Translations under genes and position numbers: made by a program
Assembly: GCF_900156375.1 (NCBI RefSeq)
Contig: NZ_FTNK01000002.1
Location: forward strand, 186,001 to 250,000
Length of the DNA stretch: 64,000 bases
Source: Paenibacillus macquariensis
GTDB taxonomy: Bacteria > Bacillota > Bacilli > Paenibacillales > Paenibacillaceae
Direction: 5' to 3'
Shown: in pieces, positions 1 to 7,440 of the stretch
Layout: each line of letters starts with the position of its first letter
Numbering within the stretch: position 1 is the stretch's first letter
Notes under the pieces: generated by a model
The model's input: only the letters and a program-made list of their open reading frames with translations
Told to the model about the DNA's origin: nothing
Databases searched by the model: none

Positions 1-1
1 T

Positions 2-259
2 AGCGATCGTTGTGAGGAGACACTTCTTGCGGAAACATCGACCTTCGGCGTAAGACGAAGCGATTGGAAGCGCAGGGTGCTTGAACGTCAATGGATTCAG
101 GTAGAAACTGCTTACGGTTCAATACGAGTGAAACAGGCTATTGAAGGAGATAGGATCATTCGCCAATCGCCAGAATTTGAAGATGCGGCTCAAGCTGCAC
201 GTTCATTTGGGGTTCCTCTTGAGTCCGTATATCGTGAAGTATATAAACACTTAAGTTAA
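2..259 (+). CDS. larC: LarC-type nickel-insertion protein, C-terminal end (partial)
   Basis: The frame is open from the first bases of the window and stops at TAA 257-259, so only the last 85 codons are present and the start lies upstream. The end reads ETSTFGVRR, then VLERQW, VETAYGSIRVK, SPEFEDAA and GVPLESVYREV. These match the conserved C-terminus of LarC (DUF111), the protein that inserts nickel into the pyridinium dithiol mononucleotide cofactor of lactate racemase-type enzymes. The GTG at 77 is an internal codon, not a start. Family assignment is by remembered sequence. Nothing downstream on this strand looks like larB or larE. Confidence 0.8.
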   Translation, partial: SDRCEETLLAETSTFGVRRSDWKRRVLERQWIQVETAYGSIRVKQAIEGDRIIRQSPEFEDAAQAARSFGVPLESVYREVYKHLS

Positions 260-500
260 TAGCTATCATTGTATACTTTCTTGTAGCATTCTCTTATTTA
301 CTTGGACCGTGTGGATAAGGGTCGACAACCTGATGAGTAAAGCGGTAGGACTTACCCTTGATTTTCATGTCGATCCTGATACTGCTTGGGAGAAGAAAAG
401 ATAATAGTGGTTAATTATGAATATTTGAGGTTGCTACGAATCGTACTGTATGCGGTTACATATTTATTGGGTATCGGTGTAAGTTAGCTGATTGAATTAT
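260..500. other. Intergenic stretch after larC, no convincing gene
   Basis: About 240 bases before the gnd promoter. Two short open stretches exist. One around 329-403 ends in DFHVDPDTAWEKKR; the other starts at a GTG at 407 and encodes a short hydrophobic peptide ending LLGIGVS just after 480. Neither is recognised. They may be fragments of a decayed gene, which would fit the damaged gnd gene that follows. Confidence 0.4.
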
Positions 501-529
501 TTGAGGTTTTTTAACAACGTTGTTATTAA
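501..529 (+). promoter_or_regulatory. Sigma-A promoter with palindromic operator for gnd-uronate isomerase
   Basis: TTGAGG at 501-506, a 17-base spacer and TATTAA at 524-529 form a plausible -35/-10 pair. The spacer and the first two bases of the -10 hold the perfect 14-base palindrome TAACAACGTTGTTA (512-525) with a central CG, the usual look of a LacI-family operator. A repressor bound there would block the polymerase. The regulator is not encoded in view. Confidence 0.55.
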
Positions 530-562
530 TTTCTTTTATTATCATATAAGGAGAGATGCTAA

Positions 563-1818
563 ATGAATAAACAACAGATTGGTGTTATTGGTCTTGCAGT
601 CATGGGGAAGAATCTTGCATTGAATTTGGAGAGGCTGGAACGCCTACTGATGATACCATCGCACAACTTATACCCCTACTTGAAAAAGGAGATGTTTTGA
701 TTGATGGTGGTAATTCATACTTTATAGATACACAGCGGAGGGCAAGTGAGTTGGAGATACACGGCATTCAGTTTGTAGGTGCAGGTGTCTCAGGAGGTGA
801 GCAGGGGGCATTGGAAGGACCCGCTATCATGCCTGATGGAACCCGAGAAACATATGCATTTATTGAACCTTTTTTAACCGCTATTTCTGCCAAAGTTGAG
901 GGAGATCCTTGCTGCACATATATCGGTCCTGATGGCGCGGGGCATTATGTCAAAATGATACACAACGGTATCGAATATGGAGACATGCAGCTGATTTGCG
1001 AGGCATACCACTTGCTAAAAGAAGTAATAGGGGCAGAGCCTGAGGAGCTTCATCAGATTTTCAAGGAATGGAACGAGGGTGAACTTAACAGCTACTTGAT
1101 TGAGATTACGCAAGACATATTTACCAAGATCGATCGAGACACTGGAAAAAGAGTGGTTGATATCATCAAGGATTCTGCAGGACAGAAAGGTACCGGCAAA
1201 TGGGCCTCACAAAATGCACTGGATCTGAGTGTTCCGTTGCCTGTCATTACGGAGTCTGTCTTCATGCGTTATTTATCATCTCTGGGGGAAGAACGTAAGC
1301 TTGCTTCCACGTTGTTTGATAAGCCGCCTATTAAACAAATCAGCGGAAATCGTAAGGATTTCATTGAGTTAATTCGTAAGGCGCTGTATGCAAGTAAAAT
1401 CTGCTCCTACGCCCAAGGATTTGCTCAAATGAAGATGGCTTCCGACACTTACGGATGGGGGTTAAATTACGGCAACATCTCGATGATATTCCGAGGAGGT
1501 TGCATTATCCGTGCTCAATTTCTTCAAAATATAAAAAATGCGTTCGATTCCGATGCGAGCCTATCTAATCTTCTCTTAGATGATTATTTCAAAAATATTG
1601 TGAATGAATATCAGCAAGCGTGGCGTGAAGTCGTTGCAGTTGCAGCACTAAATGGAATTTCTGCACCAGCATTCGCTTCGGCTCTATCTTATTTTGATGC
1701 GTACCGTACAGAGCATCTCCCAGCGAATCTTCTTCAGGCTCAGCGCGATTATTTCGGGGCCCATACTTTTGAGCGTGTTGATAAAGAAGGGAGCTTTCAC
1801 TATCAATGGAACTATTAA
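563..1818 (+). pseudogene. gnd: 6-phosphogluconate dehydrogenase, internal out-of-frame deletion
   Basis: The start at ATG 563 (AAGGAGAGATG just upstream) gives the normal N-terminus with the dinucleotide-binding motif [15 protein letters not shown]. After residue 23 the sequence jumps, around 629-634, to the AGTPTDDT segment that normally lies near residue 75. About 50 residues are missing, including the NRS segment that recognises NADP phosphate. The two halves are in different frames: the N-terminal frame stops at TGA 698-700. From there to 1818 the protein is complete, with [17 protein letters not shown], the K-M-x-H-N-G catalytic segment and the full C-terminal domain. As written the enzyme of the oxidative pentose phosphate/gluconate pathway cannot be made. 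Genomes of this group often carry a second gnd copy. A sequencing or assembly error is the alternative. Confidence 0.85.
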
Positions 1819-1829
1819 AGGAAGGGGAA

Positions 1830-3098
1830 ATGAACGTGAATACTCAAACAGAGGTAAATAAGGTTAATCTACGACAAACTGTGGAACGTTTGGCAATGAG
1901 CATGCCCGTCACCGATATGCATACGCATTTATATGCGCCCGAATTTGGGGAATTGCTTTTGTGGGGCATTGATGAACTGTTGACTTATCATTATTTGATT
2001 TCAGAGTCGATCAGGTGGTCTGAAGAAGAATACAGTCATTTCTGGTCTATGACCAAACGTGAGCAAGCGGACTGGATATGGCAAACCCTCTTCCTTGACC
2101 ATTCTCCGGTAAGTGAGGCGACCAGTGGGTTCATTACGATCCTCACACGTCTTGGGTTTGACGTAAGTTCACGTAACCTAGATGACTACCGTCAAGTACT
2201 CGCGAAACGTTCGGTTAATGAACAAGTAGATATCGTGATGCAAATCGCGGGGATTGATAAAATCGTCATGACAAATGACCCGTTCGATTCCATCGAGCGT
2301 TCAGTATGGTTGTCAGGAAACGGGAAAAAGGATCCTCGGTTTTATGCGGCTCTTCGTGTGGATACACTGTTAAACGATTGGCCAGTTGCTGTGAAAGAGC
2401 TTCAAAACCTTGGTTATGATGTTCAAATGGAGTGGTCTAAACAGACAATAGAGGAAACGCGTAGATTTCTGACGGAATGGATCATTCGCATGGATGCCCT
2501 CTATCTTGCTGTGTCAATGCCGGGTGATTTTGAATATCCAGCGGAAGACCACAGAAGTAAAATGATTGACGAGGTTATGATTCCAGTATGTCAGGGGCAA
2601 AACATCCCATTTGCACTTATGATTGGCGTTCGGAGAAAAGTGAACCCATTGCTCGGATTGGCAGGCGATATGAGTATGAGATCTGATGTATCGGCAGTTG
2701 AAGCGTTATGTCGCCGTTATCCAGAGCAGAAATTCCTAATCACTATGCTGGCGAGAGAGAATCAGCATGAATTGACAGTGCTTGCACGTAAGTTCCGTAA
2801 TTTGATGATTTTCGGATGTTGGTGGTTTCTGCACATCGAGTCTATTGTCGAGGAGATGACACGATTCCGGGTAGAGCTTCTAGGTACTTCAATGATTCCG
2901 CAGCATTCTGACTGTCGTGTCTTTGAACAACTGATCTATAAATGGGAGCATTCGAGGAAAATTATCGCTAAGGTGCTGGCAGACAAATACGAGAAGCTTC
3001 ATTATAGTGGATGGAATGTTACAGAAGAAGAAATAAAAAGAGATTTGGATGATCTGTTGAATCAGAACTTCTGGCATTTTCTGGGCAAAGGGCAATAA
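1830..3098 (+). CDS. Uronate isomerase-like protein of the amidohydrolase superfamily
   Basis: Likely 422 residues. The ribosome site AAGGAAGGGG overlaps the gnd stop and points to ATG 1830 rather than ATG 1806, so the gene is translationally coupled to gnd. The N-terminal VTDMHTHLYAPEFGE carries the HxH metal motif of amidohydrolases. WGIDELLTYHYL, MTNDPFD, FLITMLARENQHE, MIFGCWWF and IPQHSDCRV closely recall the divergent uronate isomerase BH0493 of Bacillus halodurans. That family interconverts glucuronate/fructuronate or galacturonate/tagaturonate. The pairing with a 6-phosphogluconate dehydrogenase fits a sugar-acid catabolic operon. No signal peptide is seen, so it is cytoplasmic. Which uronate is used cannot be told from sequence. 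Confidence 0.82.
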   Translation: MNVNTQTEVNKVNLRQTVERLAMSMPVTDMHTHLYAPEFGELLLWGIDELLTYHYLISESIRWSEEEYSHFWSMTKREQADWIWQTLFLDHSPVSEATSGFITILTRLGFDVSSRNLDDYRQVLAKRSVNEQVDIVMQIAGIDKIVMTNDPFDSIERSVWLSGNGKKDPRFYAALRVDTLLNDWPVAVKELQNLGYDVQMEWSKQTIEETRRFLTEWIIRMDALYLAVSMPGDFEYPAEDHRSKMIDEVMIPVCQGQNIPFALMIGVRRKVNPLLGLAGDMSMRSDVSAVEALCRRYPEQKFLITMLARENQHELTVLARKFRNLMIFGCWWFLHIESIVEEMTRFRVELLGTSMIPQHSDCRVFEQLIYKWEHSRKIIAKVLADKYEKLHYSGWNVTEEEIKRDLDDLLNQNFWHFLGKGQ

Positions 3099-3499
3099 CA
3101 ACAGATAAGATGCGAATTTGATACAGTACTGAGACCATTCTTATGAACGGCCTGTTACATATTCTAAATATGTGGAAACGTCTTAGTAATCATTACAATC
3201 TCTGCATTCATAAAAGAAGCGAATAGTCAGGAAATAGTGAGGTTGATCCGCAGGGAGATACGGATCGACCTCACACTTTATTCCATAGTTATGAATTGGA
3301 TTCCTTTTACAGCGGTATTAATATAAATGAAGTATCTAGAAGATCACACGATGACGGAGGGGGTTATAATAAATGTAGTGATGTCTTTGTACAATTGGAA
3401 GCATAGGGAAATGAGGAACACCGAGAGATCAATAAAAGAAGAGGATGGAGAAAACCAGTGGTGTTGGGAAGGTATAGCTGAGAATTCAATCTCTTAGGT
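3099..3499. other. 400-base intergenic region with a terminator and a doubtful small ORF
   Basis: It holds the hairpin at 3237-3274. A strong GGAGGGGG at 3356-3363 is spaced correctly for ATG 3373, but that ATG is followed at once by TAG. An overlapping TGATG could restart at ATG 3381 and give a 38-codon frame ending at 3497. It contains three tryptophans and resembles nothing I know. I do not call it a gene. Confidence 0.4.
3237..3274 (+). terminator. Hairpin after the uronate isomerase gene
   Basis: GTGAGGTTGATCCG pairs with CGGATCGACCTCAC over 14 bp with one G-T wobble and a 10-base loop. Only a weak T-rich tail (CTTTATT) follows. It lies 139 bases past the stop codon. Confidence 0.55.
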
Positions 3500-3733
3500 T
3501 TAATGTGCGTACAAGATAGTAATAAATAAGATCAACCCTATACACGATAATGAAATAAGTAGAATCATTGATTTGCTATCGTTCTTCTGAGTTGGAATAG
3601 AAGGTATGATGTCTTCCGTTCTTGCTGCATTCTTTCGAAGATGGGCTTTGAAAGATTCATATAATAGAATTCCGCAACGATCACAGAATTGGGCTCTATC
3701 GTTGTTATCAAAGTTACATTTAAGACAGATCAT
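3500..3733 (-). CDS. Small zinc-ribbon membrane protein
   Basis: Predicted 77 residues. AAAGGAG sits eight bases before ATG 3733, which is preferred over the in-frame ATG at 3772. The N-terminus has a CLKC...CDRC double-CxxC zinc ribbon with typical ribbon spacing. A polar linker (ARTEDIIPSIPTQKND) follows, then one C-terminal hydrophobic segment (ILLISLSCIGLILFITILY). The layout suggests a tail-anchored protein with a cytosolic zinc knuckle. Small proteins of this type are common in Firmicutes and mostly have no known function. It is divergent from the Xre gene at 3915 and shares its intergenic region. Confidence 0.7.
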   Translation of the reverse strand: MICLKCNFDNNDRAQFCDRCGILLYESFKAHLRKNAARTEDIIPSIPTQKNDSKSMILLISLSCIGLILFITILYAH

Positions 3734-3826
3734 TGTTCTTTCTCCTTTCATGGTTGAACCAATAGACTCCATGATGATGTGTCAAAACAATAAATATTGA
3801 TCCAATAAAGTAATTATATACCATAT

Positions 3827-3860
3827 GAAACTATCAGTAAACAAAATGGAACTAACAGTA
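3827..3860. promoter_or_regulatory. Tandem operator-like repeats upstream of Xre gene
   Basis: GAAACTATCAGTA (3827-3839) and GGAACTAACAGTA (3848-3860) repeat with a 21-base period, two DNA turns. Each core is a small palindrome, ACTnnnAGT. They lie between the divergent zinc-ribbon and Xre genes, so they are the best candidates for autoregulatory sites of the Xre protein. Confidence 0.5.
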
Positions 3861-3914
3861 TATTAATTTTACATTAATCTTTCACTACTGTTTAGGGTGG
3901 AGGGTGATACCAAG

Positions 3915-4292
3915 ATGGATTATATTCAATTAGGATCGCGATTACGCAAAGAACGACTAAAACATAATTTCACTCAAGAAAGATTAGCAGAGAAGATCGA
4001 TGTATCTCATGCATATATAGGGCAGATTGAACGAGGAGAGCGAAGCCTTACGCTCGAAACTCTGATCAAATTAGCTAATCAATTAGAGGTAACCGCAGAC
4101 GAATTACTTCACGAATCTCTTAAAATGAATGAAGGCCACTTCATACATAAGATCATACATTTGGTTCAAGAGCGTCCGATAGATGAGCAACAAATGGCAC
4201 TGAATATGCTCGAGGTGATGTTTGCTCATCTTGATCAGATGAATTCGATAAGTAAAGATACAATAAAGGACCCGATGGCTGTAAATTCTTAA
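3915..4292 (+). CDS. Xre-family (Cro/C1-type HTH) transcriptional regulator
   Basis: 125 residues from ATG 3915, chosen because GGAGGGTG ends eight bases before it. An in-frame GTG at 3897 would leave no ribosome site. Residues about 5-62 form a HTH_3 domain (LGSRLRKERLKHNFTQERLA, then HAYIGQIERGERS). The remaining ~60 residues are helical and probably mediate dimer formation, as in SinR/SlrR-like proteins. Two phased repeats lie 55-88 bases upstream. No metabolic gene is linked, so the regulon is unknown beyond likely autoregulation and the divergent zinc-ribbon gene. Confidence 0.8.
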   Translation: MDYIQLGSRLRKERLKHNFTQERLAEKIDVSHAYIGQIERGERSLTLETLIKLANQLEVTADELLHESLKMNEGHFIHKIIHLVQERPIDEQQMALNMLEVMFAHLDQMNSISKDTIKDPMAVNS

Positions 4293-4341
4293 TTAAAGGA
4301 AATCATAGTCATTGGGCAAAGCAGGCTGAACATTGAGTCTC

Positions 4342-4394
4342 AGGCCGTTTTTAAGAAGGTTATCCAAGGATAACGCCTTAAAACGGCCTTTTAA
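4342..4394 (+). terminator. Intrinsic terminator after Xre gene
   Basis: A long imperfect stem: AGGCCGTTTTTAAG...GGTTATCC pairs with GGATAACGCCTTAAAACGGCCT, loop AA, followed by TTTTAAAT. It lies 50 bases past the stop. Confidence 0.8.
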
Positions 4395-4464
4395 ATATGA
4401 TTTAAAGTTTATTGATTGTTGTGTATATTGAAGAATTCGAAATAAAATTAAATGATAATATAAA

Positions 4465-4526
4465 TGCAAAGTAGGCTTTACAATAATTGCAAAGCAAGCT
4501 ATACTGAATTTGCAAAGTAAACTATG
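4465..4526. repeat. Three direct repeats upstream of a small Xre gene
   Basis: ATGCAAAGTAGGCTTTA (4465), TTGCAAAGCAAGCTATA (4488) and TTGCAAAGTAAACTATG (4510) repeat with periods of 23 and 22 bases. They end 18 bases before the GTG start at 4545. The phasing and position fit cooperative operator sites for the encoded regulator. Confidence 0.65.
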
Positions 4527-4544
4527 CAAATCGGAGGGTATCTT

Positions 4545-4751
4545 GTGAAAACCAGAATTCAAGAACTTCGTAAGCTACATCGGATTTCACAGGAGGAGCT
4601 TGGATTAGCCGTAGGGGTGACCCGGCAAACCATTACTTCCTTGGAAGGTGAGAAGTACACAGCATCGTTAGTCCTCGCCTATAAGATTGCACAATATTTT
4701 CAGCTCAGTATTGAGGAAGTATTTGATTTCAGCCAATTGGAGGAGATGTGA
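4545..4751 (+). CDS. Small Xre-family repressor-like protein
   Basis: 68 residues, almost only a HTH domain: KTRIQELRKLHRISQEELG, TRQTITSLEGEKY and LAYKIAQYFQLSIEEVFDF. This is the common YozG/YvaO-like short regulator type. GTG 4545 is preceded by GGAGGG with eight-base spacing; the upstream ATG 4524 falls inside the repeats. The stop is one base before the ATG of the membrane protein, so the two form one operon. Such Xre/membrane-protein pairs are widespread in Firmicutes; the signal they sense is generally unknown. Confidence 0.8.
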   Translation: MKTRIQELRKLHRISQEELGLAVGVTRQTITSLEGEKYTASLVLAYKIAQYFQLSIEEVFDFSQLEEM

Positions 4752-4752
4752 A

Positions 4753-5193
4753 ATGGAGAAGTTCAAAGCAACAATACAATTAAGAATTAAATTATTAGCC
4801 ATTGTAATGGGAATAACGGTGCTAAGTAATGGGATATTACAAATAATGAGACATCGATTACCTGTCATTCCCGATTTTATTTTCGGATTTCAAACGGGCG
4901 TTTTTATAGGTATGTTGGTGTTTTTATTGTATATTATTTCGAAATATGCATCGTGTTTAAAAAATGCTGATGCACTGAAAAAGTTATACATTAAAGAACA
5001 TGATGAGCGGGAGCAGCTAATCGGATATAAAACCTCTGTATTTACTATGGTCGTCATGCTTATAATACTGACACTTTCTACAGTCATAGCAGGATTTTTT
5101 AATATCATTGTCTTTATTACATTATTAAGTGTTGTGGCACTGCTGTTAATTGTGATGCTGACTACGCTAACGTATTACAGAAGAGTCCTTTGA
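4753..5193 (+). CDS. Four-helix integral membrane protein paired with Xre regulator
   Basis: 146 residues from ATG 4753, with GGAGATG eight bases upstream inside the end of the Xre gene. Two hydrophobic pairs (roughly residues 12-30, 43-63, 92-114 and 117-138) flank a central cytosolic-looking loop with KEHDEREQLIGYK. That charged motif resembles the DERE motif of DUF2178-type predicted membrane proteins. Its job is unknown. One-base spacing behind the regulator suggests the regulator controls it or is controlled through it. Confidence 0.65.
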   Translation: MEKFKATIQLRIKLLAIVMGITVLSNGILQIMRHRLPVIPDFIFGFQTGVFIGMLVFLLYIISKYASCLKNADALKKLYIKEHDEREQLIGYKTSVFTMVVMLIILTLSTVIAGFFNIIVFITLLSVVALLLIVMLTTLTYYRRVL

Positions 5194-5358
5194 AAATGAT
5201 TAGTATAATTCTATCGTTCAAACGCTAAGTGTTCGCTTAACACGATTTACACTGCGTTTACACAATTCTGCATTCCCTTTAATACATATCTCCTACAATC
5301 AAGATGCTAGTATAAAAGTCCTAGTGTAAATCAATAGGACAATTGGAGGATGATACTT

Positions 5359-7170
5359 TTGAAGGGAAGCAACTTACACCTGTCGATGAAATGGAAGTTG
5401 ATTCTTAGCTTCTCTGCGGTTGCTCTTATTTTTCTGGGAGTGGCATTTTACCAAAATATTAAAATTAATCAGGTTGAGATTTCAATGGAAACGCAAAAAA
5501 AAGAGATGGAAAAAAGGATTACTGTTGCTGAGATCACGCAGCTACTTCAAGAATTAAATGGCGTGGAAACATCACTCTCTCAATCTAGTGACCTTGAATA
5601 TGTTAAGTCGTTCATAGAAACACAAAAGCAGCTTTATACGGAAATCAATAAAGTGAGTTTTAACATGGATTCAGAAGCGTTCAATGATTTACAACGCTTG
5701 AAAATTCAAGCTGATAAATATAAGGAAAACGTTGCTGATTTAACCACTACGTTAGAAAATGAAGAAATGGATCCTTTGACGGTCCTTGAGAAAATCGACA
5801 GCCTACATACAGACGCACTTGTTATTAATAATGCTATGCTTAAGACGAATGGGAAATTGTATGCGGCAGCAGCGGAGAATGCCATCAAGGCGGAAGAGCG
5901 TTCCTTTAATTTATTAAATGATACTTCTTCCATTGCTGCGTATGCAGCGGTGTTCGTATTTCTGTTGACGAGCGCTATAGCGGTTGTGCTTATTCGTTCC
6001 TTCTTAGTACCCGTAAATAGGCTGCAATCCGCTTTACTCAAGATTTCAGAAGGAGATTTGCGATATCAAATCAATTCTCCATATAACGATGAGTTAGGTC
6101 GTCTGAGTCATCATTTCGATCATATGGTCATGAGAGTTAGGGATATGCTGCAACAAACACAGTCCGTAGCATCCTCACTGGCAACTTATTCACATTCCTT
6201 CCAACAATCTTCAGCTATTACAGCACATACGAATCAAGATATTGTGCAGACCATTCAGGAAATTTCGGTAGGGGCTGGGCAACAAGCGGAGCAATCAGAG
6301 CATAGTGCGAGCTTGATTCAGGAGTTGGAACGTGGAGTAAATGAAATTTCGGAATATACCGATGTCATGGTAGTAACAAGTGAAACAGCTAATCACAATA
6401 CTCGCAAAGGGTTTGCAGCTGTCACAGACCTACAGAAAGTATCTGAGCATTCCCGTGATTCAATCGTTAAGGTGTATGATTCTCTAATCGAGCTTATGGA
6501 GCAATCGAAGCAAATATCGAGAATTACGCATACGATTTCGGAGATTTCGACCCAGACCAATTTACTTTCGTTGAATGCGGCGATTGAGGCAGCACAGGCC
6601 GGAGCTTATGGTAAAGGATTTGCCGTTATTGCCGATGAAGTGAGGAAATTGTCGGTGCAAACCAAAGAGTCATCCGTTCATATCGGGAAAATAGTAAATG
6701 ATTTGCAAGCTGGAATGGTAGACTTCCAGAAATCGATGCTTGAAACGAAAGGGAGCCTAGAGCAACAGGATCATCAAGTAGCGCAGACTCTTTCATCTTT
6801 TAAAGCCATTGATCATACAATTGAAGAAATCAGTCGGCAGATAGGGCAGATACACGATAAGGTGGATTTGACTCGGACTAACAATGCCAGACTGTCTGAA
6901 TCTGTTCACTGTGTAGCTTCTATTGCTGAAGAGACTGCAGCAGGTGTTCAGGAAGTGAACGCTTCGAGTATTCAGCAGGATAGTGCGATTAGTAATATTG
7001 CTGAGCAAGCGATTCAAATTAATGAAATTTCGCAAAAACTGTTCCGTGAAATCAATGTATTTAAGATTAATGTTAAGGGAGATAAGGGTGATGGTAGCGA
7101 AAATAACCCTGTCATCTTATCTGAAGATGAAAGTTCTCGCATATTAACACAAATTCCCGTCATTATATAA
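5359..7170 (+). CDS. Methyl-accepting chemotaxis protein
   Basis: About 603 residues. GGAGG at 5345-5349 abuts ATG 5350, so TTG 5359 at nine-base spacing is the better start. Layout: TM1 near residues 12-30, an extracytoplasmic helical sensor (~150 residues), TM2 near 190-212 (AYAAVFVFLLTSAIAVVLI), HAMP to about 265, and a cytoplasmic signalling domain with the hairpin-tip sequence ISEISTQTNLLSLNAAIEAA. It should signal to CheA/CheW in response to an unknown ligand. No che or fla genes are nearby. The C-terminal tail lacks an NWETF-like CheR/CheB tether. Confidence 0.92.
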   Translation: MKGSNLHLSMKWKLILSFSAVALIFLGVAFYQNIKINQVEISMETQKKEMEKRITVAEITQLLQELNGVETSLSQSSDLEYVKSFIETQKQLYTEINKVSFNMDSEAFNDLQRLKIQADKYKENVADLTTTLENEEMDPLTVLEKIDSLHTDALVINNAMLKTNGKLYAAAAENAIKAEERSFNLLNDTSSIAAYAAVFVFLLTSAIAVVLIRSFLVPVNRLQSALLKISEGDLRYQINSPYNDELGRLSHHFDHMVMRVRDMLQQTQSVASSLATYSHSFQQSSAITAHTNQDIVQTIQEISVGAGQQAEQSEHSASLIQELERGVNEISEYTDVMVVTSETANHNTRKGFAAVTDLQKVSEHSRDSIVKVYDSLIELMEQSKQISRITHTISEISTQTNLLSLNAAIEAAQAGAYGKGFAVIADEVRKLSVQTKESSVHIGKIVNDLQAGMVDFQKSMLETKGSLEQQDHQVAQTLSSFKAIDHTIEEISRQIGQIHDKVDLTRTNNARLSESVHCVASIAEETAAGVQEVNASSIQQDSAISNIAEQAIQINEISQKLFREINVFKINVKGDKGDGSENNPVILSEDESSRILTQIPVII

Positions 7171-7260
7171 GGAAAACTTATGATTTCATTGCAATACTAT
7201 TATTGGACTTCATGATTGACCTGTAACTATAATGAAATATAAGTTAGTACAATAAATATT

Positions 7261-7299
7261 AAATGCTATTATTATCATATAATGGCATTTATTTTTTTG
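7261..7299 (+). terminator. Intrinsic terminator after chemoreceptor gene
   Basis: AAATGCTATTAT pairs with ATAATGGCATTT (12 bp, one wobble, loop TATCAT), followed directly by ATTTTTTT. Confidence 0.85.
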
Positions 7300-7440
7300 T
7301 CATTATACGTTCAATGTGTTAGCGATATATGTCTTTTCATTGACCGTGTTATCACATTATGGTAGGTTAAAGTGATATATTAATACTATGTGTATACTCT
7401 GATTTATAATTGATTATATTCCTAAGTGAGGTGGATAACG

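Noticed and set aside
5706..6041. 111-codon minus-strand frame inside the chemoreceptor gene
   Set aside because: Antisense shadow of a well-supported coding region.
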